Origin: Paenibacillus sp. PCH8
Lineage (GTDB): Bacteria; Bacillota; Bacilli; Paenibacillales; Paenibacillaceae
Assembly (NCBI RefSeq): GCF_002968835.1
Contig: NZ_PKQK01000007.1
Coordinates: 124,001-188,000 of the forward strand
DNA length: 64,000 nucleotides
Direction of reading: 5' to 3'
Under the pieces are notes generated by a model that saw nothing but the letters and a program-made list of their open reading frames with translations, was not told the origin of the DNA and ran no database searches. The translations under genes and the position numbers were made by a program. Positions 34,514 to 43,276 of the stretch are shown here, piece after piece; positions within the stretch are counted from its first letter, which is position 1, and every line of letters starts with the position of its first letter.

Positions 34514-35419
34514 TTACCGCTCACCCACTACGAAGACTTCCGGTACCAGGTTAATACCGTTTTGAGATGATATAGTGCTCTGAATCTGCTGCATTAGGGT
34601 GATAACGTCCTCTGCTGTTGCTTGGCCTGTATTGACAATGAAATTGGCATGCATGGTGGATACCTGTGCGCCTCCCTGAGTCAATCCCTTCAGCCCTGCT
34701 GCTTCAATCAGACGGGCTGCATGATCACCCGGGGGATTACGGAACACGCTGCCTGCACATGCCATCTGCAGTGGCTGTGTGCGGCGTCGGCGATCTTTGT
34801 ATGCCGCCATGGCTTCCGAAATGACTTTGCGCTCTCCCTGCTGAAGTTCAAATGCAGCTTCCAGCACGATGCCTCTCCGATCATGCAGAACAGAGTGGCG
34901 GTAGGCAAAATCCATGTCCTCCTTGCTGTAACGTACCAATTCCCCTGTCTCCAGTACAATCTCAGCGAATTTGAATATCCGTGACACATCCGATCCATGG
35001 GCACCCGCATTCATGTACACGGCTCCGCCGACAGTGCCGGGGATACCGCTGCCGAATTCCAGACCAGTCCATTCCTTTTTGGCAGCAATCACACTGAGTT
35101 TAACAAAAGAATGCGCCGCTCCGGCAGTTACGCCGCCTTCGTGAAATTCGGCATAATCAAAGCCTTCGCCTGGTTTCACAACAACACCACGTATTCCTTT
35201 GTCTGACACCAGCATGTTTGAACCCCGTCCAAGTTGCATCCACGGAATCTGATGCTTGTGAAGCAATTGAACAAGATGGATCATCTGCTCTTTATTCTCC
35301 GGAATGACCAGTGCATCCACAGGACCGCCGATCTTCCATGTGGTGTATTTGGCTAGCGATTCGTTTTCAAGAATTCTGCCAACATTATTCTGGGATAATA
35401 CCGATATCCACTGCTGCAT
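34514..35419 (-). CDS. murB: UDP-N-acetylenolpyruvoylglucosamine reductase
   Basis: FAD/NADPH reductase giving UDP-MurNAc. 301 residues from Met at 35419 (AAAGGAGGAAGC upstream). FAD motif YTTWKIGGPVDALVIP is near residue 25-40, GSGIPGTVGGAVYMNAGAHG follows, and the proton-donor Ser is in CAGSVFRNPPGDHAARLIE. The sequence is of the short type IIb found in Firmicutes. Confidence 0.95.
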   Translation of the reverse strand: MQQWISVLSQNNVGRILENESLAKYTTWKIGGPVDALVIPENKEQMIHLVQLLHKHQIPWMQLGRGSNMLVSDKGIRGVVVKPGEGFDYAEFHEGGVTAGAAHSFVKLSVIAAKKEWTGLEFGSGIPGTVGGAVYMNAGAHGSDVSRIFKFAEIVLETGELVRYSKEDMDFAYRHSVLHDRRGIVLEAAFELQQGERKVISEAMAAYKDRRRRTQPLQMACAGSVFRNPPGDHAARLIEAAGLKGLTQGGAQVSTMHANFIVNTGQATAEDVITLMQQIQSTISSQNGINLVPEVFVVGER

Positions 35420-35568
35420 GTTTGCTTCCTCCTTTGCTTCAAAACCGGTGAACACGGCATGTTCTGCTGCTACAGACCGTGCTCTGGCGCCATGGAACGA
35501 TGGTCACGATTTATACGGTATCTTATGTCAGCCCCGTCTTGTGTGTGACAATCGCCCACAAACACACG

Positions 35569-36678
35569 TTACCGGCGTGCAGCAAGACGCTGAATTTCAC
35601 TCACGAGCACTTCGGCTGCATCCGGTTTCCCAAGTTTCCGGGAGGCTTCAGCCATTACTTTACGGCCCGCTTCATCATTCATAATCCTTGCAATGGCTTC
35701 ATACAGTACTTTGCCTGTAAGATCCTTCTCCAGCATCGTGAGCGACGCACCTCCACGTTCAAGCATACGTGCATTAGCTTCCTGATGATTATTGGTCACG
35801 TTCGGTGACGGAATCAGGATAGAAGGGATACCTAATGATGTAATCTCCGCAAGGAATGATGCGCCTGCGCGGTTTACAATCAATGATGTGCAGGCAAGTA
35901 CTTCGGGCATGTTATGCACATAGGGCAGGACATGCAGGTGGTTGGACATCGTTCCCAATGAACTGCGAATGGCTTCATGCGTTTCATCGAAATAGGTATC
36001 CCCTGTCACGTATACCACATGTACATCATCTAGTTGTTCCATCATTGGAGCCATGTCCACCATAGCTTGATTGATTGCTTTTGCTCCGCGACTGCCACCA
36101 ACCACAAGAACCACCCGGCTGTTCATCGGTACACCTAGCGTGGCAAAACCACGATCGCGGCTGGCCTGGGCTACCGTAGTCGCTCGCGGATTACCGGTGT
36201 AAATCACCTTTTTCGCGCCAGCAAACGATTGTTCAGAACCTTCAAAGCTAACAGCAACGGTATCCACATAACGCTTCAGAAATTTGTTGGTCAGACCAGG
36301 AATAGCGTTCTGTTCATGAATTATACTCGGAATCCCCAGTTTTGTTGCTGCATACACCACAGGTCCGCATACATAACCGCCCGTACCAATCACGACATCC
36401 GGTTTGAATTCCTTCAGCATTTTTTTGGACTCACGTACACCTTGAACGAATCGCATGACCGTTTTCAGGTTTTCCATGGATAATTTACGTCGAAAACCGG
36501 TGATGTCAATGGATTTAAAAGGAATATTCTCCTGAGGTACCAGTTTGCTTTCCAGCCCTCTGGTTCCTCCAATATATAGAAATGTCGAGTCCGGGTTCTC
36601 CGCCTCGCATTGTCTTGCTATGGCGACGGCCGGATAGATATGTCCACCCGTACCGCCACCGCTTAGAACGACTCGCAT
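35569..36678 (-). CDS. murG: UDP-GlcNAc:MurNAc-pentapeptide-undecaprenyl-PP GlcNAc transferase
   Basis: Makes lipid II from lipid I at the inner membrane face. 369 residues beginning MRVVLSGGGTGGHIYPAVAIA with the GGGTGGH glycine loop at 7-13; a second loop, VVGGSRGAKAIN, and the donor-binding NRAGASFLAEITSLGIPSILIP are present. Start at 36678, seven bases after the spoVE stop, with GCGAGGTG as ribosome site. 150 bases to murB hold no recognisable feature. Confidence 0.96.
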   Translation of the reverse strand: MRVVLSGGGTGGHIYPAVAIARQCEAENPDSTFLYIGGTRGLESKLVPQENIPFKSIDITGFRRKLSMENLKTVMRFVQGVRESKKMLKEFKPDVVIGTGGYVCGPVVYAATKLGIPSIIHEQNAIPGLTNKFLKRYVDTVAVSFEGSEQSFAGAKKVIYTGNPRATTVAQASRDRGFATLGVPMNSRVVLVVGGSRGAKAINQAMVDMAPMMEQLDDVHVVYVTGDTYFDETHEAIRSSLGTMSNHLHVLPYVHNMPEVLACTSLIVNRAGASFLAEITSLGIPSILIPSPNVTNNHQEANARMLERGGASLTMLEKDLTGKVLYEAIARIMNDEAGRKVMAEASRKLGKPDAAEVLVSEIQRLAARR

Positions 36679-36685
36679 CGCATAG

Positions 36686-37783
36686 TCACCTCGCATAACG
36701 GGATAAGTTCACTAAAATGCCCAGTGCTGTGAGCATGAGGGTCAATGATGATCCGCCGTAACTGATCAGAGGCAATGTAATACCCGTAACAGGCATAAGT
36801 CCAATGACAACACCAATATTAATAATCACCTGTACGGCTACCATACCTACGATCCCAACACCAAGCAGACTGCCGAAGGCATCCGGGAGGGTCATCGCTA
36901 TACGCATTCCTCGCCACACCAGCACCAAAAACAACAGTAATACAATCATTCCACCTATAAAGCCGAGTTCTTCGGCCAAAATGCTAAAAATAAAATCCGT
37001 TTGCGGTTCGGGTACATAACTGTACTTCTGCCGGCTCATACCCAATCCCAATCCCGCAAGTCCCCCAGGACCAATCGCATATAACGATTGAATAATCTGA
37101 TAACCGGCACCGAGCGGATCGGACCACGGGTCCAAAAACGCCGTTATACGTTGCAAGCGATAGGGAGCCGCGGCGATTAGCGCTGCAAAACCAACTACAC
37201 CACCGAGAGCAAGCATAGAGAGATGTTTCATTCGTGCTCCGGCTGTGAAAATAATAAGCATTGATGCGCCCATCATCACGGTGCCTGTCCCCAAATCAGG
37301 TTGCAGCATAATAATACCAAAAGCCAAACCTATCAATCCCAGCGGTGGCATAAGCCCTGTTGTGAATGTCTTGATTTTGCCCGGTTCCTTGCTCAGCCAG
37401 TGAGCGAGAAACAGGATCATTCCCAACTTCATGAACTCAGAGGGCTGGATACCGAACGAACCAATGCCTAGCCAACTTCGTGCGCCGCCGCGAACGACTC
37501 CGATTCCAGGAATCAGCACCGCAATGAGCATAATAAAACAGGCAATCAATATTGGTTTGGCGTATTTCCTCCAGACCCGGTAGTCTACATTCGCGGTTAC
37601 GGACATGGACACAAGCCCCAGCACCGCAAACAGAATCTGTCTTTTTACAAAATAAAACGAATCGCCATAATCATGAAAAGCAAGCACCGAGCCTGCACTA
37701 TATACCATTATGATGCCGATGGCAAGCAATGCCAAAATACAAATCAGCAACCAAATATCTGGTGCCGGTCGCGTCTGTTTCAT
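36686..37783 (-). CDS. spoVE: SEDS glycosyltransferase SpoVE/FtsW
   Basis: Ten-helix SEDS-family peptidoglycan glycosyltransferase that works with a class B PBP. 365 residues with WLGIGSFGIQPSEFMKLGMILFLAHWLS, the catalytic-Asp loop ITAFLDPWSDPLGAGYQIIQSL and the family signature GLMPVTGITLPLISYGGSS. Being within dcw between murD and murG it corresponds to B. subtilis spoVE (spore cortex); since no other ftsW is in the window, a role in vegetative division cannot be excluded. Confidence 0.9.
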   Translation of the reverse strand: MKQTRPAPDIWLLICILALLAIGIIMVYSAGSVLAFHDYGDSFYFVKRQILFAVLGLVSMSVTANVDYRVWRKYAKPILIACFIMLIAVLIPGIGVVRGGARSWLGIGSFGIQPSEFMKLGMILFLAHWLSKEPGKIKTFTTGLMPPLGLIGLAFGIIMLQPDLGTGTVMMGASMLIIFTAGARMKHLSMLALGGVVGFAALIAAAPYRLQRITAFLDPWSDPLGAGYQIIQSLYAIGPGGLAGLGLGMSRQKYSYVPEPQTDFIFSILAEELGFIGGMIVLLLFLVLVWRGMRIAMTLPDAFGSLLGVGIVGMVAVQVIINIGVVIGLMPVTGITLPLISYGGSSLTLMLTALGILVNLSRYAR

Positions 37784-37805
37784 CAGGAGGCCACCCCTTG
37801 CATGG

Positions 37806-37833
37806 AAGTAGGGGCTTTTCCACCCCCCTACTT
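37806..37833 (-). other. Intercistronic hairpin between murD and spoVE
   Basis: AAGTAGGGG pairs perfectly with CCCCTACTT (9 bp); the murD stop codon is in one arm and no T-run follows. A stability or translation-tuning element is possible. Confidence 0.5.
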
Positions 37834-39253
37834 ACAAGTTATGCGCCGCCTCTTTAAAAATGCGTCCCCGCTCTTCATAGGAAGCAAACATGTCCCAACT
37901 TGCACATGCCGGGGATAACAAAACGATATCACCGGCAGTCGCAAGCTTCGATGCTTCCTGCACAGCAACGGTCAACGTCCGGGCAGCGTCCTCCTCATTA
38001 TCGACGACCTTAATTTGCTTTAATCCGGCGAGTTCAGCAACTTTTGCGATTTTGGCTCGATTCTCCCCAAGCACCACAACAGCTTTAACCCGCTCCTGGA
38101 ACAGAGGCAGTAGTTCCATCATGTCCGAACCGCGATCCAGCCCCCCGGCAATTAACACGACTGGTTCCTTAAACGAATTCAACGCCATAACCGTTGCCTT
38201 CGAATTGGTGGCTTTGGAATTGTTGTAGTACGCTGAACCGTTATGTTGCAGAACATATTCAAGTCGGTGCTCAACTCCCTTGAAGTCCGCAAGCGGTGCA
38301 GCCAGCAACGCAGGATCAGCCCCTGCAGCTACAGCAATGGCTACAGCAGCCAGTGCATTTCCCACATTGAATTGTCCAGGAATAGCAATGTTCTCAATGT
38401 CAATGATGACGTAACGGCCTCCGCGGCCATCCGCATAGATGATCTGACGTTGTACATCATCCTCTTCTCCATCCACATAAGGAGGGTCCGCATACACACC
38501 AGCATCCAATTTCTCAGTCATCGAGAATGGTAGCAACCTGCCTTTGATGTAAGGAACAAGTTCGCGACATACCGCATCATCCCAATTCAGGATGGCTACG
38601 TCATCCGGTTGCTGATTGGCAAACAGTTTCGCTTTGGAGGCCACATAATCTTCCATGCCACCGTGATAGTCCAGATGTGTCTCTGTTACGTTAAGCAAGC
38701 TCGCAATACGTGGACGGAAATCAACCGTTCCTTTCAGTTGAAAACTACTAAGCTCTACAACCATCCAGTCATCTGGAGAAGCCAGCTCTGCCGCTTCACA
38801 GAGAGGTGTTCCAATATTGCCGGCAACGATCGGCTTGAGGCCGGCATGTTCCAACATTTCACCCACCCAAGTTGTCGTTGTTGTTTTGCCATTGGAACCC
38901 GTAATACCGATCATGGGTGCAGCACATAGATGATAAGCGACCTCTACCTCTGTCACCACCTCAATGCCCAATGCTAGGGCTTGCTGCACAGGAGGCGCAT
39001 GATAAGGGATACCCGGGTTTTTGACGACCAGCTTCACATCACTGTGAATCAGATCATCCGGATGTCCACCGCATACAACAGAAATTCCCAAAGCCTCCAA
39101 CTCGGAAGCTTCGGGACACTGTTCTCTCTCTTTTTTATCATTCACTGTAACTTTCGCTCCGGCACGATCCAAGACCTTGGCGACTTGCACGCCGCTTTTG
39201 GCCAATCCGAGCACGACCACTTGTTGTCCGCGATATGATTCAGGATGGTTCAT
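37832..39253 (-). CDS. murD: UDP-N-acetylmuramoyl-L-alanine--D-glutamate ligase
   Basis: ATP-dependent Mur ligase adding D-Glu. 473 residues with the P-loop GITGSNGKTTTT at 117-128, ETHLDYHGGMEDY and YYNNSKATNSKAT. Rossmann-like UMP-binding N-terminal domain (VVVLGLAKSGVQVAKVL). Three bases after the mraY stop. The stop codon lies in an intercistronic hairpin. Confidence 0.96.
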   Translation of the reverse strand: MNHPESYRGQQVVVLGLAKSGVQVAKVLDRAGAKVTVNDKKEREQCPEASELEALGISVVCGGHPDDLIHSDVKLVVKNPGIPYHAPPVQQALALGIEVVTEVEVAYHLCAAPMIGITGSNGKTTTTTWVGEMLEHAGLKPIVAGNIGTPLCEAAELASPDDWMVVELSSFQLKGTVDFRPRIASLLNVTETHLDYHGGMEDYVASKAKLFANQQPDDVAILNWDDAVCRELVPYIKGRLLPFSMTEKLDAGVYADPPYVDGEEDDVQRQIIYADGRGGRYVIIDIENIAIPGQFNVGNALAAVAIAVAAGADPALLAAPLADFKGVEHRLEYVLQHNGSAYYNNSKATNSKATVMALNSFKEPVVLIAGGLDRGSDMMELLPLFQERVKAVVVLGENRAKIAKVAELAGLKQIKVVDNEEDAARTLTVAVQEASKLATAGDIVLLSPACASWDMFASYEERGRIFKEAAHNL

Positions 39254-39256
39254 GAT

Positions 39257-40225
39257 TTACAACCCCTTGTTGAGATAAAGTCCAAGAGCGGCCAAAATTG
39301 CGCCTACCGCCCAAAAGGTAATGACAACCCGCCATTCCGACCAACCACTTAATTCAAAGTGATGGTGAATGGGGCTCATTTTGAATACACGCTTGCCTCG
39401 AGTCTTGAAAGACACCACCTGGATAACAACCGACAAGATCTCGATGACAAAAATACCACCAATAATGACAAAAAGAAGCTCGGTTTTCGTTACAATGGCT
39501 ACTGCACCAATCGCACCGCCAATACCCAGAGAACCTGTATCTCCCATGAACACTTTGGCTGGATGTGCGTTATATACCAGAAAACCAAGCACAGCCCCAA
39601 TCATCGCTGCTGCACACACCGCTGCCGGCATCGAAGTAGCTTGCATTGCCACAATGGCAAACGCACCAAAGGCAATCGCACTTACCCCGGACAGCAAACC
39701 ATCGAGACCATCGGTAAAATTAACCGCATTCGTAATGGCAAGCATCATGAATACGACAAACGGATAATAGAACCAACCCGTCCAGTCGAACGAGAACGAT
39801 GTTCCCGGGACGGAGATCGCTGTGCTGTGTCCATTCTGGATCAGCAAGTAACACATGACTGCACTGAAGAACAACTGCCCAAGCATTTTTTGTCTGGCCG
39901 TCAGTCCCAGCGAACGTTTGAACACAATTTTGATGTAGTCATCGAGGAAGCCAATCAGCCCGAATCCCAGCGTAGCCACGAGCAAGACATAGAAGTCTGT
40001 ATTCTTGACTGCTGAGAATTTCAAAAAGGCCAACGTGAACGCTACTAAAATGACAACTCCACCCATTGTAGGTGTTCCGCTTTTTTTCAAATGGCTCTGA
40101 GGTCCATCTTCCCGAACCTGCTGTCCGAATTTCATTCGTCGTAAGAGCGGAATTAGGAGCGGTGCGGCAATCACCGCCAGAATAAATGAAACGCCGATTG
40201 TTAACAGTAATACCTGAAAATCCAT
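39257..40225 (-). CDS. mraY: Phospho-N-acetylmuramoyl-pentapeptide transferase
   Basis: Membrane enzyme that transfers phospho-MurNAc-pentapeptide to undecaprenyl phosphate, making lipid I. 322 residues with ten helices, the catalytic Asp-Asp in GFLDDYIKIVFKRSLGL, NAVNFTDGLDGL and the His cluster FKMSPIHHHFELSGWSE. Typical length for Firmicutes. No anomaly. Confidence 0.97.
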   Translation of the reverse strand: MDFQVLLLTIGVSFILAVIAAPLLIPLLRRMKFGQQVREDGPQSHLKKSGTPTMGGVVILVAFTLAFLKFSAVKNTDFYVLLVATLGFGLIGFLDDYIKIVFKRSLGLTARQKMLGQLFFSAVMCYLLIQNGHSTAISVPGTSFSFDWTGWFYYPFVVFMMLAITNAVNFTDGLDGLLSGVSAIAFGAFAIVAMQATSMPAAVCAAAMIGAVLGFLVYNAHPAKVFMGDTGSLGIGGAIGAVAIVTKTELLFVIIGGIFVIEILSVVIQVVSFKTRGKRVFKMSPIHHHFELSGWSEWRVVITFWAVGAILAALGLYLNKGL

Positions 40226-40237
40226 GGGTTCACCCCT

Positions 40238-41653
40238 CTAGTCTACTCGATTCTGTAATGGTGCTATTTGTAACGCTTCGACCACGTCTTCCAGCTTCAT
40301 GCCTCTTGAGGCTTTAAACAAGACAACGTCTCTGGGATGAAGTTTTTCCAGCAGGTAACGGGTCATTTCTTCTTTATTTATAAAAACATGAACAGCCTCA
40401 GCTGGCATATTATTTCTTGCGCCTTCAGCAATCTTAGCTGATAACGGACCATATACCAGCACCATATCCATTTTTGCAGATGTAATATACTCCCCGATCC
40501 CAAAATGAAGATTCTGCTCCTGAGGACCGAGTTCAAGCATATCCCCGAGCACAGCCACTTTCATACGGTATCCTTTCAGACCCTCTAATACATCGATCGC
40601 AGCCTTCATAGACGTTGGACTTGCATTGTACGCATCATTCAGCATAGTTAGACCACTAACACCTTGAGTAACCTCAATCCGCATACCTGTCAGTTTCAAG
40701 CGGGACAAACCCGCGGCAACCTGTTCTGTCGTCACTCCAAAATGACGGGCTACAGCGAGGGCAGCCAGACAGTTCACGACATTATGCGTTCCTAATAACG
40801 GGAGCGTAATTGCAAGGTCTCCACACTGTTTGGTGGTGAAAACGACCCCGTTCTGCGCATTCATGAGTCCGGTAGGATAATCATCATTATCGGCTTGCAG
40901 ACCGAACGTAAACCGCTGCAATCCCTCCGGTTGTTTCGTTGCGGATTCTTCAAGGACTTGGGCAATCAAAGGCTCGTCTCCGTTGTAGATCAGTAACCCG
41001 CCCGGCTTCAATCCCGCTGCAATCTCGGCTTTGGCTCTCGCAATCTCCAATCTGGAACCGAGCTGAAGCAGATGCGATTCACCAATATTGGTGATGATCG
41101 CTAGATCAGGCTGAGCAATGATTGACAAGTCTTTGATCTCCCCGCGGCCACTCATTCCCATCTCCAAAATAATGATTTCCGCATCCGGACTCATGCTTAA
41201 TACGGTCAGTGGCAACCCGATATGATTGTTAAAGTTACCATGTGTTTTGTGTACTTTGAACGTGGTCGAGAGAATGGCATCCACGATGTCCTTTGTAGTC
41301 GTCTTGCCATTGCTGCCTGTAATGCCAACAACAGAAGCTTTATTCTCTTTCAGATAAGCAGATGCGAGTGTTTGCAGTGCAATAAGAGTGTCATCAACAA
41401 TAATGATAGCTCCTTGTGGCGGCACACCATGATCCTTTTGCCACATTGCCCCTGCCGCACCCTGCTCTACACAGGCTTGCACAAATTCGTGTCCGTCAAA
41501 CCTTTCACCCACTAGCGGGATAAACAAACTGCCTTCCAAAGGTTTACGCGAATCGGTAAACACCCCTTCGACCATTACTTTGCCATGAGCAGTAACGTCG
41601 CTTAATGTTCCTCCACACATCTCGGCCAATTGTGCCATTGTTCTTTTTATCAA
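40238..41653 (-). CDS. murF: UDP-N-acetylmuramoyl-tripeptide--D-alanyl-D-alanine ligase
   Basis: Adds D-Ala-D-Ala to the nucleotide tripeptide. 471 residues with P-loop VGITGSNGKTTTKD at 109-122, TNIGESHL and AYNASPTSM. The start overlaps the murE stop by four bases. Standard Mur ligase domain order. Confidence 0.96.
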   Translation of the reverse strand: MIKRTMAQLAEMCGGTLSDVTAHGKVMVEGVFTDSRKPLEGSLFIPLVGERFDGHEFVQACVEQGAAGAMWQKDHGVPPQGAIIIVDDTLIALQTLASAYLKENKASVVGITGSNGKTTTKDIVDAILSTTFKVHKTHGNFNNHIGLPLTVLSMSPDAEIIILEMGMSGRGEIKDLSIIAQPDLAIITNIGESHLLQLGSRLEIARAKAEIAAGLKPGGLLIYNGDEPLIAQVLEESATKQPEGLQRFTFGLQADNDDYPTGLMNAQNGVVFTTKQCGDLAITLPLLGTHNVVNCLAALAVARHFGVTTEQVAAGLSRLKLTGMRIEVTQGVSGLTMLNDAYNASPTSMKAAIDVLEGLKGYRMKVAVLGDMLELGPQEQNLHFGIGEYITSAKMDMVLVYGPLSAKIAEGARNNMPAEAVHVFINKEEMTRYLLEKLHPRDVVLFKASRGMKLEDVVEALQIAPLQNRVD

Positions 41654-43137
41654 TTGGATTTGCCCCTTATCGCTTCTTTGGCTATGATCCGGTCATCAAA
41701 ATCGGTTTTGGTTGTGCCGATAATCTGATAGGTCTCGTGACCCTTACCCGCAATCAATACTACATCGGCAGGGCTTGCCATTTCAATAGCTTCATGGATT
41801 GCTTGGCGCCGATCCACAATCATCGTATAACGCTCAGCAGGAACGGATTCTTCAATCAGGCCCTGTTCAATGTCTTTGAGGATCAGATCCGGGTCTTCTG
41901 TCCGTGGATTATCGGAAGTAACCAGCACAAAATCGCTATACTTTGCAGCAATTTTACCCATAAGTGGTCGTTTAGTACGGTCCCTGTCACCACCACAGCC
42001 AAATACGCAGATCACACGTCCTTCAGCAAATTCCTTCACTGTTCGCAGTACGTTCTCCAGTCCATCCGGTGTATGGGCATAATCGACAATAACAGCAAAT
42101 GGCTGTCCTTCGTCCACCCCTTCAACACGTCCATCCACGCCTGGAACCGTCTCCAGACTGCACTTGATCTCTTCCAGCGGAATACCTTCAACCAGAGCGG
42201 CAGAGATCGCTGCCATGGCATTGTATACATTAAACTTGCCTACCATGCGCAAGCGAATATCGGTGCTACCTGCAAATGTATCCACATGGAAGGAAGTACC
42301 CTGAGATGTGATTGAGATTTGAGATGCGTGTACATCCGCATCGTCCTCCATGCCATATGTAATGACTTCAGCCGCAGTCACAGAAATGAAATAAGCTGCA
42401 GCAGGGTCATCTGCATTGATTACAGCGAATTTGCGCTTTGAGACATCCTCCGAATATCCGTTACCCAATCGTGCAAAGAACAATCCTTTGGCACCGCGAT
42501 ATTCCTCCATGGTATGGTGGTAATCCAGATGATCCTGGGACAGGTTCGTGAACACCGCAGTACGGAAATCTGTTCCCTTAACACGACCTTGTTCCAGAGC
42601 GTGCGAAGAAACTTCCATAACACAGCAGTCTGTACCCTTTTGGACCATGTCATGCAGACTGCGCTGCAGATCAAGCGCCTCTGGTGTTGTTCCCGACATC
42701 GGGTAGGTGCGACCATCGTACCTCATTTGAATAGTACCGATTAATCCCGTCTTACGTCCATAATCGCTCATGATTTTTTCAATCAAATACGTAGTCGTGG
42801 TTTTACCGTTCGTTCCTGTTACACCAATCATATTCATCTTCTGGCTTGGGGATTCAAAGAAGAAATCGGCCAGTACAGCCATTGCAAACCGGCTGTCTTT
42901 CACCAGCAATTGTGGTACAGGTAGGTCCAGCTGCCGTTCAACAACCAGTGCAACTGCACCGGAACTTACAGCCTTCTCTGCATAGTCATGACCATCTACC
43001 GTATGTCCCGGAAGACAGATAAACAGATCACCCGGTTTTACCTGCCGGGAATCTGTCTGAAGGTTGTGGCATTCTGTATTTGATTCGCCCACGAGGTGGG
43101 CGGTGGTCAGCATCGATGCAAATTGTTTTAAAAGCAC
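41650..43137 (-). CDS. murE: UDP-N-acetylmuramoyl-tripeptide synthetase (meso-DAP-adding MurE)
   Basis: Adds the third residue of the stem peptide. From the GTG at 43137 (GAGG eight bases upstream) the protein is 495 residues, beginning LLKQFASMLTTAHLVG after the initiator. P-loop GVTGTNGKTTTT at about 105-116. The substrate loop reads TSDNPRTEDP: the DNPR motif marks meso-diaminopimelate specificity rather than lysine, in keeping with dapL in this window. The open frame extends to 43179 without ribosome site. Confidence 0.95.
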   Translation of the reverse strand: MLLKQFASMLTTAHLVGESNTECHNLQTDSRQVKPGDLFICLPGHTVDGHDYAEKAVSSGAVALVVERQLDLPVPQLLVKDSRFAMAVLADFFFESPSQKMNMIGVTGTNGKTTTTYLIEKIMSDYGRKTGLIGTIQMRYDGRTYPMSGTTPEALDLQRSLHDMVQKGTDCCVMEVSSHALEQGRVKGTDFRTAVFTNLSQDHLDYHHTMEEYRGAKGLFFARLGNGYSEDVSKRKFAVINADDPAAAYFISVTAAEVITYGMEDDADVHASQISITSQGTSFHVDTFAGSTDIRLRMVGKFNVYNAMAAISAALVEGIPLEEIKCSLETVPGVDGRVEGVDEGQPFAVIVDYAHTPDGLENVLRTVKEFAEGRVICVFGCGGDRDRTKRPLMGKIAAKYSDFVLVTSDNPRTEDPDLILKDIEQGLIEESVPAERYTMIVDRRQAIHEAIEMASPADVVLIAGKGHETYQIIGTTKTDFDDRIIAKEAIRGKSN

Positions 43138-43276
43138 ATGAATAACCTCACTTTTCCATTTATACTTCTGTTTAAGCATATGTCTGTATTTATTAATATC
43201 GTAAATACAACCAAATAATGAAACGCACTCAGATGAATTTTGTTTCGCTAAAGGTCGAAACTACTTTACAACCCAT

